Part shown: piece by piece, positions 31,953 through 40,451 of the stretch
Numbering within the stretch: the stretch's first letter is position 1
How the letters are laid out: each line of letters starts with the position of its first letter
Source of the DNA: Pedobacter sp. FW305-3-2-15-E-R2A2
Lineage (GTDB): Bacteria; Bacteroidota; Bacteroidia; Sphingobacteriales; Sphingobacteriaceae
DNA: 64,000 nucleotides
Direction: 5' to 3'
NCBI RefSeq assembly: GCF_038446955.1
Contig: NZ_CP151803.1
Coordinates: 6,572,001 to 6,636,000, forward strand
The notes under the pieces: generated by a model
What the model saw: only the letters and a program-made list of their open reading frames with translations
The model's database searches: none
What the model was told of the DNA's origin: nothing
Position numbers and translations under genes: made by a program

Positions 31953-33335
31953 ATGAATATCAGATTCATTGCGTTAGCGGTACTTTGTGGTTTATCGACG
32001 CTGTCATATGCCCAAACTTTACAACTGCCAGATGCATTACAACGTTCTATACAGAACTACGAAAAAATTAAAGCAAAAGAAGCCCTGGTCCTGGCTTCCC
32101 GTGAAAATACAACTTACCAGAAAAGTCAGCATTTACCTGATTTTACCCTGTTGGTACAGCAAAGTTATGGGACCATCAACGCCCAGAACGGACCGATATA
32201 TGCTTACGGTGGATTAGGCAGTGCTGCCACCTCTATGCCACTTGCAGAACAAAACTGGAATGCTGCTTTCGGTTCTCTTTACCTGGCCAATATCAACTGG
32301 AACCTTTTTACTTTTGGACGGATAAAAAACCAGGTCCAAATCGCAAGGGCAGATGAAAAAGTAGCCCTTGCAGATCTGGAGCAGGAAAAGTTCCAGCACC
32401 AGGTAAAAGTTGGCGCCGCTTATTTCAACCTGCTGGCCAGTCAGCGGATCAAATATGTACAAGAGAAAAACCTGGATCGCGCTCAGGTCTTTATGACCAC
32501 CACGGCAAGCCGTGCAGCAAGCGGACTGATTCCGGGAGTAGACGCTTCTCTTGCAAAGGCAGAAGTTTCCAATGCCCAGTCTGCGAGGATTAAGGCCTAT
32601 GATATGGAGCTGGAATATTCCAAATTGCTTTCCGTACTCCTTGGTGAACAGTACCAAAGCTTTTCCCTGGATTCCGTTTTTACGAGCAAAACTCCACGTC
32701 TGGCAGACAAGGATCCCTCAGGAAACCATCACCCGCTTTTGATATGGCAAAAAAGCAAAGTAGAAAGCAGCGAACAGGCAGAAAAGCTTCATCGTTCGAA
32801 CAAACTTCCGTCTTTATCCGCTTTTGCTGTACTTCAGGGACGCGGCTCAGGATTTGAATGGAATTATGTACAAGACAACAGTGCTTTCTCCAGGTCTTAC
32901 GGAAAAGGAGCAGGAATAGACCGTGGCAATTACCTCGCGGGATTAACCCTGAGCTGGAATCTGACCAATCTTTATCGGTTCTCCGCAAAGACAAGGGAAC
33001 AAAAACACAGGACACAATCCCTTCAAAACGAGTATCAGCTCATCAATGAGGATTTATCTGCACAAACACAACTCGCCAATGCCAAGTTAAAAAATGCAAT
33101 GGAGAATTTTGAAGAGACGGAAATCCAGATCAAAGCCGCATCCGATGCTTATCGCCAAAACATGGCTTTATACCGGAATGGATTAACGACCATCGTAGAC
33201 CTGACCCAATCCCTCTATGCACTTAACAGGGCGGAGATTGATTTTGAAATTGCCCGGAATAACATCTGGCAAGCCTTACTCATCAAATCTGCCGCAATGG
33301 GGGAATTGTCTATTTTATTAAATGCCATCCAATAA
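31953..33335 (+). CDS. TolC family outer membrane efflux protein
   Basis: 460 aa OEP/TolC-like channel. A signal peptide ends at SYAQ. Two repeats of coiled-coil plus beta-strand are visible (LANINWNLFTFGRIKNQVQIARADEKVA and, near residue 330, LSWNLTNLYRFSAKTREQ; last helices with YRQNMALYRNGLTTIVDLTQ). It forms the outer membrane exit duct for the RND pump encoded 12 bases downstream. Confidence 0.92.
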   Translation: MNIRFIALAVLCGLSTLSYAQTLQLPDALQRSIQNYEKIKAKEALVLASRENTTYQKSQHLPDFTLLVQQSYGTINAQNGPIYAYGGLGSAATSMPLAEQNWNAAFGSLYLANINWNLFTFGRIKNQVQIARADEKVALADLEQEKFQHQVKVGAAYFNLLASQRIKYVQEKNLDRAQVFMTTTASRAASGLIPGVDASLAKAEVSNAQSARIKAYDMELEYSKLLSVLLGEQYQSFSLDSVFTSKTPRLADKDPSGNHHPLLIWQKSKVESSEQAEKLHRSNKLPSLSAFAVLQGRGSGFEWNYVQDNSAFSRSYGKGAGIDRGNYLAGLTLSWNLTNLYRFSAKTREQKHRTQSLQNEYQLINEDLSAQTQLANAKLKNAMENFEETEIQIKAASDAYRQNMALYRNGLTTIVDLTQSLYALNRAEIDFEIARNNIWQALLIKSAAMGELSILLNAIQ

Positions 33336-33347
33336 TTCCGAACAAAC

Positions 33348-36300
33348 ATGAATTTAATACGCTTAGCACTGCGCAAGCCCATTTCCATTATGGTGATGGT
33401 ACTCGGGCTTTTATTCTTCGGGATTAAAGCTTCTAAGGATATCAAGATTGATATTCTTCCGGAAATGAACCTTCCCGTGGTCTATATTGCCCATTCCTTC
33501 AATGGCTATACACCGCAGCAGATGGAAGGTTATTTCACCAAGATGTATGTGAACATGATGCTCTTTACCAGTGGCATCAAAAGTATAGAAACTAAAAACA
33601 CACAGGGACTCACCCTGATGAAACTCAACTTTTATGAAGGAATAGACATGGGCCAGGCCATCGCAGAGATCAGCGCCTTGTCCAACCGTTCGCAGGTATT
33701 CTTACCTCCGGGCGCACCGCCACCCTTCATTATCCGCTTCGATGCTTCTTCACAACCGGTGGGCCAGCTCGTTTTCAGAAGTGAAACCAAGACCAATAAT
33801 GAGCTACAGGATATCGCCAACTTTACTGCGCGCCCTTTCCTTATTGCCATTCCGGGACTAACCACAGCCCCTCCTTTCGGCGGAAGTCCGAGAACAGTCG
33901 AGATCAACATTGACCCCAATAAATTACGGACCCATCAGCTCTCTCCTGATCAGATTGTCGAAGCGATCAGTCGCAATAACATCACCGCCCCATCGGGAAA
34001 TGTCTATATCAATGACATCAACTACCTGACGCCAACAAATAATACCATTAAAGCGGTAGAAGATTTCGGCAATATCCCGATCTTTAAAGGCAAGGTCGAC
34101 AACGTCTATATCCGCGATGTGGCAACCGTAAAAGACGGTGCAGACATTACCACGGGTTACGCTTTGATCAATGGGAAGCGTTCTGTATACATCAATATTG
34201 CAAAATCCGGAAACGCCTCTACCTGGGATGTTGTGAGTAACCTGAAAAAGGCCATTCCGAATATCCAGAATAACCTGCCCGGCGACATCAAAATTTCTTA
34301 TGAATTTAACCAGTCGGTCTATGTGATCAATGCCGTAAAAAGCTTAATTGTAGAAGGTGCATTAGGTGCCATACTGACCGGATTGATGGTCTTATTATTC
34401 CTTGGAGATCGCCGTTGTGCCATCATCGTGATATTGACCATTCCGATTTCTATTATTTCCGGGGTTCTGTTCCTCAAGCTCTTCGGACAAAGCATCAACA
34501 TTATGTCCCTATCCGGACTGGCCCTGGCCATCGGGATCCTGGTGGATGAGAGTACGGTAACGATTGAAAACATCCACCAGCATCTGGCCATGGGAAAACC
34601 GAAACCACTGGCCATCTGGGATGCCTGTAAGGAAATTGCCTTCCCGAAACTATTGATCTTGTTGTGCATCCTTGCCGTATTTGCACCGGCCTTTATCATG
34701 ACAGGAATTCCGGGAGCCTTATTTATGCCATTAGCCCTCGCTATCGGTTTCTCCATGATCTTCTCCTTCCTGCTATCTCAAACCTTCGTTCCGATTCTTT
34801 GTAACTGGCTGATCAAACCACTTTCGGCAGAAGAACACAATAAAGAAGGTCGTTTTGATCGTTTCCGAAACCGCTTTATTGCCTTTCTGGAAAGCCTGCT
34901 CCCTAAACGAAAACCAGTGATCATCATCAGCTTTCTGGCAATTGGGGGCCTGATTTACCTGATGTTCAGCATCACCGGAACAGACGTACTACCGGCAGTA
35001 AATTCCAGTCAGTTTCAGGTTCGGGTAAAAGCACCGGAAGGGACGCGGATTGAGAAAACCGAACAAAAGATCAAACAGATGCTGCGTGAACTGGAAACCG
35101 TTATCGGAAAAGACCATATCGCAATATCCTCGGTATTTATCGGGCAACACCCTTCATCTTTTGCAGTGAGTCCTATTTATTTATACAACGCAGGGCCTCA
35201 TGAAGCACTCATGCAGGTGGCACTGAAAGACTATTCGGGAAATACAAATGATTTAAAAGATCAGATCCGGGCACACATGAAGAAGAAAATGCCGGAACTG
35301 CACCTTTCTTTTGAGCCGATAGAGCTGACCGAAAAGATTCTGAGTCAGGGCACCAATACGCCGATTGAAGTACGTTTCTCAGGAATGATGAAAAAGAGAA
35401 ATGTCATGTATGCCAATAAGCTCCTGGCAAAATTAAAGGAGATCGATTACCTGAGAGATCAGCAGATCCCTCAATCCTTAAACTATCCTGCGATGGCGAT
35501 CAATATAGATCGCGTTCGTGCAGCACAGCTGGGAATTGATGCACAGGATATCGCCCGTTCCCTGATTGCTTCCACTGCCTCTTCCAGGTATACCAGTAAG
35601 AACATGTGGGTGGAAGGAATGATGGGGATTGCCTATGATGTACAAGTGCAGACCCCTCAAAACGTACTGAACAGTAAAGATGAACTGGCAAATATCCCCT
35701 TGTCCAAAAATTCCGACCGCCCGGTACTGGGAGATGTAGCGACCATTATGCCAACCACTACCCTTGGTGAAAGCTATAACCTGGGAACGATGGCCTATAC
35801 CACAGTTACCGCTAACCTGCACAATCAGGATCTTGGCAGGGCACAAAAGGATGTCAATGCGGCAATCGCTTCCTTAGGAGAAATTCCTAAAGGACTGAAC
35901 ATTTCCGTCGCTGGCATGTCGCCCGTGCTGGATGAAACGATGGAAAGTCTGATCAACGGCTTATTGATTGCCGTTCTGGTGATCTTCCTGATGCTGACGG
36001 CCAATTTCCAATCTTTCAAAGTTTCTTTCGTGGTCCTGACCACCGTTCCTTTTGTGGTCCTGGGCTCCTTGGTTCTCCTTAAAATAACAGGTTCTACACT
36101 CAACCTGCAATCTTATATGGGTATTATTATGTCCGTTGGGGTCTCTATTGCCAACGCAGTATTACTGATCAGCAACGCAGAAACCCTACGGTTACAGAAT
36201 GGAGATGCTTTTGCTTCAGCGATGAAAGCAGCCTCCCTTAGAATCCGTCCAATCATCATGACCTCTATGGCGATGATGGCAGGAATGTTATCCATGGCGA

Positions 36301-36497
36301 TCGGACATGGCGAGGGTGGTGATCAGGTATCGCCGCTGGGTCGTGCAGTGATCGGAGGCTTATTTGCCTCTACCTTCTCTGTGCTGATTTTATTACCTCT
36401 GGTATTTGCCTGGGTACAGGGAAAAACGAGCACCATCTCTGCTTCGCTTGATCCGGAAGATGAGAACAGCATCCATTTTATTAAACCAAACCATTAA
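33348..36497 (+). CDS. RND efflux permease
   Basis: 1049 aa inner membrane proton-driven pump of the AcrB/CusA superfamily, with twelve expected helices in the usual 1+5 and 1+5 arrangement and two large periplasmic loops. TM4 carries V399-D400-E401 within GILVDESTVTIENI: the second Asp of HAE-type pumps (VDD) is Glu here. The Asp-containing motif with TIEN is otherwise conserved. The neighbouring Cys-rich proteins suggest a heavy-metal substrate, but the TM4 motif is not the classical HME one, so specificity is open. Confidence 0.9.
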   Translation: MNLIRLALRKPISIMVMVLGLLFFGIKASKDIKIDILPEMNLPVVYIAHSFNGYTPQQMEGYFTKMYVNMMLFTSGIKSIETKNTQGLTLMKLNFYEGIDMGQAIAEISALSNRSQVFLPPGAPPPFIIRFDASSQPVGQLVFRSETKTNNELQDIANFTARPFLIAIPGLTTAPPFGGSPRTVEINIDPNKLRTHQLSPDQIVEAISRNNITAPSGNVYINDINYLTPTNNTIKAVEDFGNIPIFKGKVDNVYIRDVATVKDGADITTGYALINGKRSVYINIAKSGNASTWDVVSNLKKAIPNIQNNLPGDIKISYEFNQSVYVINAVKSLIVEGALGAILTGLMVLLFLGDRRCAIIVILTIPISIISGVLFLKLFGQSINIMSLSGLALAIGILVDESTVTIENIHQHLAMGKPKPLAIWDACKEIAFPKLLILLCILAVFAPAFIMTGIPGALFMPLALAIGFSMIFSFLLSQTFVPILCNWLIKPLSAEEHNKEGRFDRFRNRFIAFLESLLPKRKPVIIISFLAIGGLIYLMFSITGTDVLPAVNSSQFQVRVKAPEGTRIEKTEQKIKQMLRELETVIGKDHIAISSVFIGQHPSSFAVSPIYLYNAGPHEALMQVALKDYSGNTNDLKDQIRAHMKKKMPELHLSFEPIELTEKILSQGTNTPIEVRFSGMMKKRNVMYANKLLAKLKEIDYLRDQQIPQSLNYPAMAINIDRVRAAQLGIDAQDIARSLIASTASSRYTSKNMWVEGMMGIAYDVQVQTPQNVLNSKDELANIPLSKNSDRPVLGDVATIMPTTTLGESYNLGTMAYTTVTANLHNQDLGRAQKDVNAAIASLGEIPKGLNISVAGMSPVLDETMESLINGLLIAVLVIFLMLTANFQSFKVSFVVLTTVPFVVLGSLVLLKITGSTLNLQSYMGIIMSVGVSIANAVLLISNAETLRLQNGDAFASAMKAASLRIRPIIMTSMAMMAGMLSMAIGHGEGGDQVSPLGRAVIGGLFASTFSVLILLPLVFAWVQGKTSTISASLDPEDENSIHFIKPNH

Positions 36498-36502
36498 GAA
36501 AA

Positions 36503-37594
36503 ATGAAAAGATTAACTTATATCCTTGCAGGATTGGCGCTGACCTTCAGTGCCTGTAATAATGAGAAGAAAGAAACCGCAAAAACTGCGGCAATGCCGAT
36601 GATGATGCCAAGTTTCGAGACGGTTTCCATCCAGAAGAGCAACCCCAGGGTATCGTTAAAGCTGGCAGGAGAACTCCTTGCAGATCAGGAAACGGAATTG
36701 TACGCCAAGGTAAACAGCTATGTCCAGCAGATCAATGTAGACATTGGCTCAAAAGTAAGTGCAGGGCAGGTACTGATGGTATTGGAAGCTCCGGAAGTCC
36801 TCGCCCAACTGGCTACGGCAAAGTCTAAACTACATGCCCAGGAAGCCATCTACATTGCCACGAAAGCAAATTACGACCGGATGTTTGACGCAGATAAAAC
36901 CGAAGGGGCAATTTCCAAAGACGCCCTGGATCAGATTACTGCAAAAAAACAAGCCGATGAAGCAACGGTAAATGCCGCAAGGTCTGTTTACAATGAGCTA
37001 AAAGCCATGAACAATTACCTGGTCATCCGTGCTCCTTTTAGCGGTACCGTGACCGACAGAAGTGTAGATCTGGGTGCTTATGTTGGTCCTATGGGTAAAG
37101 CTGCCGATAAGCCTTTGCTTGTCATCCAGAACAACCATAAACTTCGCCTGTCCTTATCCGTTCCTGAATCCAGCACTCCTTACCTCAATGTGGGAGATAC
37201 GATCCGGTTTAGGGTAAAATCTGTTCCGCAAAAGATGTATGCAGCCAGGATCTCCCGCAAATCAGGCGCTTTGGATCTGAAATTACGGTCTGAAAAGATT
37301 GAAGCAGATTTCATGAATGTAGGCCAGGATCTGAAGCCATTAATGGTTGCAGAAACAAACATTCCCTTGCAAGCAGGACAAGCCACTTTCTTTATCCCCA
37401 AAACAGCTTTAGTAGATGCAAATCTCGGCATCTACGTGATCCGTGTTGAAAATGGGAAGACAAAGAACATCCCTGTTTCCAAAGGGCGCATGATGCCCGA
37501 CAAGGTAGAGGTATTTGGCGAACTCAGTGAGGGCGACCATATCCTGCTAAAAGCAACTGAAGAAATCGAAGAAGGAACATCCATAAAAAAATAG
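36503..37594 (+). CDS. RND periplasmic adaptor lipoprotein
   Basis: 363 aa membrane fusion protein with lipobox FSAC (Cys18). The barrel-sandwich hybrid halves flank a helical hairpin (KVNSYVQQINVDIGSKVSAGQVL and later YLVIRAPFSGTVTDRSVD), followed by beta-barrel and membrane-proximal domains. A Met-rich stretch MPMMMP lies just after the lipid anchor, as seen in Cu/Ag adaptor proteins. It starts 5 bases after the pump gene. Confidence 0.92.
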   Translation: MKRLTYILAGLALTFSACNNEKKETAKTAAMPMMMPSFETVSIQKSNPRVSLKLAGELLADQETELYAKVNSYVQQINVDIGSKVSAGQVLMVLEAPEVLAQLATAKSKLHAQEAIYIATKANYDRMFDADKTEGAISKDALDQITAKKQADEATVNAARSVYNELKAMNNYLVIRAPFSGTVTDRSVDLGAYVGPMGKAADKPLLVIQNNHKLRLSLSVPESSTPYLNVGDTIRFRVKSVPQKMYAARISRKSGALDLKLRSEKIEADFMNVGQDLKPLMVAETNIPLQAGQATFFIPKTALVDANLGIYVIRVENGKTKNIPVSKGRMMPDKVEVFGELSEGDHILLKATEEIEEGTSIKK

Positions 37595-37599
37595 AAATC

Positions 37600-38049
37600 A
37601 TGAATACATTTAATCAATTATGCTGTACCCTGGCCTTATCCAGTGTACTCTTTGCCGCCTGCAATTCTACTGCTCAACCAGTAAATACCACAACAAATAA
37701 AGAAGTCGTAACCACAAAAGCAGCAGCACAAGTGGCTCCCGCAACCCTTACAAAGGGTCCTAAAAAAGGAAGCAGGGTGCTCAATAGTGAGGTCTGCATG
37801 GTAAATGACGCCTATATGGGGAAAAAACAAATTGAAGTTCCTTACAAAGGGGATATGTTTTATGGCTGCTGCGAGATGTGCGTAGAGCGTATTCCAAAGG
37901 ATGAAACGGTCAGGATCGCGACCGATCCGCAAACGGGAGCAAAGGTAAATAAGGCAACCGCCTATATCATCCTGCTCAACGAAGAAGGCAGTGTCGCCTA
38001 TTTTGCCAATGAGAAAAACTACAAAGATTTTGTAGCCAGTCATCAATAA
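37600..38049 (+). CDS. Metal-binding (TRASH/YHS-like) lipoprotein
   Basis: 149 aa with lipobox LFAAC (Cys21), a Thr/Ala/Lys linker, then a small domain with C66 (SEVCMVNDAYMGKKQ), C90-C91 and C94 in YGCCEMCVERIP. The C...CC-x-x-C layout resembles TRASH/YHS metal-binding folds used for copper and other soft metals. It is the last gene of the efflux operon, 5 bases after the adaptor, and is probably a periplasmic metal chaperone or sensor for the pump (inference). Confidence 0.7.
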   Translation: MNTFNQLCCTLALSSVLFAACNSTAQPVNTTTNKEVVTTKAAAQVAPATLTKGPKKGSRVLNSEVCMVNDAYMGKKQIEVPYKGDMFYGCCEMCVERIPKDETVRIATDPQTGAKVNKATAYIILLNEEGSVAYFANEKNYKDFVASHQ

Positions 38050-38079
38050 AAGCGGAATAAGAAGACTTCTTAATTCCCT

Positions 38080-38115
38080 ACCAGACAGGTACTATGTAAG
38101 CTGTACCTGTCTGGT
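38080..38115. terminator. Bidirectional terminator after the efflux operon
   Basis: A 13-bp perfect stem (38080-38092 with 38103-38115) and a 10-base loop, followed by TTTT. An outer AGCGGAAT (38051) / ATTCCGCT (38122) pair extends the structure into the end of the convergent regulator gene. Confidence 0.8.
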
Positions 38116-38118
38116 CTT

Positions 38119-39078
38119 TTAATTCCGCTCTCCTGAGATCTCCTTGATCAAGGCATCACATTCCTGAAAAGCCTGATAAATATATTTATTCCGGTGTTTT
38201 TCCCCTTGCCCGCTAAAAGAAACCGACTTACGCATCAGACTTTGCATCCATGCTTTGGTTTGCAGACAATAATTAGGATCTTCTGTTTTCAAAAAGTTAA
38301 AGGTATTAAATCGGTTGAAACAGATTTTAGTCCCGTTCATTTCTGCCAGATAGGCAATGGTACCTAAAACATCGCAATTGTACCAGTTAAAAGTATGCGC
38401 TGCATCTATGGTCTTTTTACTGCTCATGGCATACATGTTCATATCCGTAAGGCAGTAGCGCAATTGTACCACCAGCTCCTCTGCTAAAGCATGATCGCTA
38501 ATGTATCCCGCTTCATAAGCATACCTGATCTGTTCTAAACTCCCATGAATGCTGTTCTTAGCCCAGATTTCCGTACTCGGAATTTCCAGATAAATACGGC
38601 TTAATTCCTGGGCTATTGCCGTAATATTTTCCGTAACAAATGACCTTTCAAATTTCTGAGGGCTACTGCTCAGGCTCTCGAACCAGAAGAACAGCTTAAA
38701 GGCCGTAAGCTCCGGATACTTAAAAAGGTGGAACAGGGGAATATCATCTGTCACGATTGTCAGGTGTTTTTCTTTACAAGCATGGATCAGCTTGAGGTTA
38801 GTCAAAAGATCAAGAAGGTAATCTTCCATGTTTGGCTCCCCGCCTTCAATTTTTGGATAGCTGAAAGTTACCGTGGGCGTTTCGTCAGGTTGGTATACGA
38901 TTGGTATCTTAAACGCATCCGCCAATTTCACCATTTGCTGAAGGGTAAGCGCACTCTTATTCCTGATTTTTTTATACGCTTCATTTAAACTGATATTTAA
39001 ACAGTCGGCAATACTTTGGGCAGGATTCTGATAGGCTGGCAAAGTCAGCTTCAGGCGGTCAATAAAATTCTGTTGCAT
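38119..39078 (-). CDS. HTH-type regulator with large C-terminal domain
   Basis: 319 aa. The N-terminal 65 residues form an XRE-like helix-turn-helix (SIADCLNISLNEAYKKIRNKSALTLQQMVKLADAF). The remaining 250 residues are helical, with no known ligand domain that I recognise; similar two-part proteins are frequent in Sphingobacteriaceae. It reads convergently to the efflux operon and divergently from the 188-aa barrel-like gene. A TAATCTT-A-AAGATTA dyad and an AAAGATTATTA direct repeat in the upstream gap could be its operator. Confidence 0.7.
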   Translation of the reverse strand: MQQNFIDRLKLTLPAYQNPAQSIADCLNISLNEAYKKIRNKSALTLQQMVKLADAFKIPIVYQPDETPTVTFSYPKIEGGEPNMEDYLLDLLTNLKLIHACKEKHLTIVTDDIPLFHLFKYPELTAFKLFFWFESLSSSPQKFERSFVTENITAIAQELSRIYLEIPSTEIWAKNSIHGSLEQIRYAYEAGYISDHALAEELVVQLRYCLTDMNMYAMSSKKTIDAAHTFNWYNCDVLGTIAYLAEMNGTKICFNRFNTFNFLKTEDPNYCLQTKAWMQSLMRKSVSFSGQGEKHRNKYIYQAFQECDALIKEISGERN

Positions 39079-39198
39079 ATTTGATCATCAAAGATTATTA
39101 TTTAGAGCGATTGACCAGACTATTATTAGCTTTTCAAGCCAACTTCATACTTTAAGGTTATTCATCAAGTGAAACATCTCCTCATCTAAGATAACAAT

Positions 39199-39213
39199 TA
39201 ATCTTAAAGATTA
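39199..39213. promoter_or_regulatory. Candidate operator dyad
   Basis: TAATCTT-A-AAGATTA. Part of it (AAAGATTATTA, 39206-39216) recurs as a direct repeat at 39090-39100 next to the start of the HTH gene. The dyad sits just upstream of the promoter for the 188-aa protein. Assignment to the neighbouring regulator is a guess from position. Confidence 0.3.
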
Positions 39214-39245
39214 TTAACTAGACTACCGTGATCTTACAAGAATAA

Positions 39246-39273
39246 TTGACCCATTATTTTGCTTCTACATTTG
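39246..39273 (+). promoter_or_regulatory. Promoter of the 188-aa barrel-like protein
   Basis: TTG (39246-39248), 17 bases, then TACATTTG (39266-39273), a full match to the -7 consensus, 23 bases before the ATG at 39297. Confidence 0.65.
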
Positions 39274-39296
39274 AGTTCACATAAACACGAAATCAA

Positions 39297-39863
39297 ATGA
39301 AAATTAACATCATTTTAATCAGCATGGCATTCGGTTTAATCTTTGGAGGTAAAACCTTTGCTCAGGGTTCGGATTCCCTGGAGTTTGAAGAATACAACAA
39401 CCTTTACATGGGAGCTGAGTTAGGCAAAAACAACAGCAATGTCAATATGTTGCAAGGTGGAATATGGCTGGAGTTGGGGAAAAACTATTATAAGATCAAG
39501 ATCACTTCAGCAATTGAACCCAAGTATATGAAGAAGAAATATAGGGAAAAAACCATTCCTGAAATTTCAGATGCCAGTTTGATACTGGGAAGAAACTATA
39601 CTTTTTTCAGGCATCAACGTGTCCATTTTGGAACAGGTGTATCCTTCGTTACACATGTAGTAAAAGGCAATAGCAAGGATCCGGAAACTTCAGATCAGGA
39701 AGAAAACTTTAAGCAGCGTTTTGCAATTGGCCTACCTGTGGAGCTCAGGTATAGCTTTAATTTTTCCAGAAACATTGCTTTAAGTTGTTCTGCACACGCA
39801 AATGCAAATCCGATCAAAAGCTTTACTGGTCTCTCTGCGGGGATTATGTTTGGCTTATTCTAA
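39297..39863 (+). CDS. Hypothetical exported protein, beta-barrel-like
   Basis: 188 aa. A signal peptide ends near KTFAQ. The rest alternates hydrophobic and polar residues in short strands (GGIWLELGKNYYKIKI, HQRVHFGTGVSFVTHVV, FAIGLPVELRYSFNF) and ends in G-MFGLF with a terminal Phe, as in outer membrane barrels. No named family recognised. It has its own promoter and terminator and lies divergent from the HTH regulator, which may control it. Confidence 0.65.
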   Translation: MKINIILISMAFGLIFGGKTFAQGSDSLEFEEYNNLYMGAELGKNNSNVNMLQGGIWLELGKNYYKIKITSAIEPKYMKKKYREKTIPEISDASLILGRNYTFFRHQRVHFGTGVSFVTHVVKGNSKDPETSDQEENFKQRFAIGLPVELRYSFNFSRNIALSCSAHANANPIKSFTGLSAGIMFGLF

Positions 39864-39876
39864 GAAAAGCAGCACC

Positions 39877-39911
39877 ATCAGAGAAAAGCTCAGGTTGAGT
39901 TTTTCTCTGAT
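39877..39911 (+). terminator. Rho-independent terminator
   Basis: A 16-bp stem with one wobble (39877-39892 with 39896-39911), loop GGT and a following T run. Confidence 0.85.
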
Positions 39912-39947
39912 TTTTCGGCCTCCCCACCTGCGACCATTGCGCTCAGA

Positions 39948-40292
39948 CTATTTTTTTTCCTGGATGAAATAAACCCTACTGATCAATCCATGGGCAAGTT
40001 CATAAATGACTACCACTTCCGTCGCCACCCCTCCTTGATGGGTAATCACCCTTTCCTGGTCTATCACTTTATCATCAAATACAATCCGGTTTAAAATTTC
40101 CGCATGGAGGTTTGGCGAGTGGTCAAAAACATTCTGGTACAGTTTTTCTACTCCTGCAATTCCTTTAACCAATGGCTTGCTTTCCGCAAAATCAAAGAGC
40201 TGGATGTCATCCGCAAAGAAAGTCATCATTTTAACCAGATTCCGCTCATTATAGGCATTCACCTGAGCCTGAATTATTTCATCAATCCTCAT
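39948..40292 (-). CDS. SnoaL-like / NTF2-fold protein
   Basis: 114 aa cone-shaped alpha+beta fold. The N-terminal helix IIQAQVNAYNERNLVKMMTFFADD is followed by F-F-ESKPLVKGIAGVEKLY and strands with VIDQERVITHQGG and VVVIYELAHGLISRVYFI. This is the usual pattern of SnoaL-like ketosteroid-isomerase-related proteins, whose cavity binds diverse small molecules. Monocistronic; the substrate cannot be predicted. Confidence 0.8.
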   Translation of the reverse strand: MRIDEIIQAQVNAYNERNLVKMMTFFADDIQLFDFAESKPLVKGIAGVEKLYQNVFDHSPNLHAEILNRIVFDDKVIDQERVITHQGGVATEVVVIYELAHGLISRVYFIQEKK

Positions 40293-40405
40293 TTATTTTT
40301 TATTATCTTAATTCGTTCAATATTATGAACTAAATTAAACTATTATTTACTAAGGAATGCCTGATAGATTAAATAAAATACATCAGTTGATAATCTCAAC
40401 TTCCT

Positions 40406-40446
40406 TATGGAATTGGACCAATAACTCCATCTTCTTTTAAAATACA
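40406..40446 (+). promoter_or_regulatory. Shared 41-nt promoter element, copy A (macroglobulin gene)
   Basis: Identical at 34 of 41 ungapped positions to 63508-63548 upstream of the SIMPL-domain gene. Conserved blocks are TATGGAATTGGAC, CATCTTCTT and AAATACA; mismatches cluster in the spacer. The layout (GGAATTGGAC, about 10 bases, CATCTTCTT) suggests recognition by an alternative sigma factor or activator. It ends 5 bases before the ATG at 40452. Confidence 0.6.
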
Positions 40447-40451
40447 GACTT

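Noticed and set aside
34319..34756. 145-codon antisense frame in the RND pump gene
   Set aside because: Antisense of transmembrane helices 2-6; no start context or family signal.
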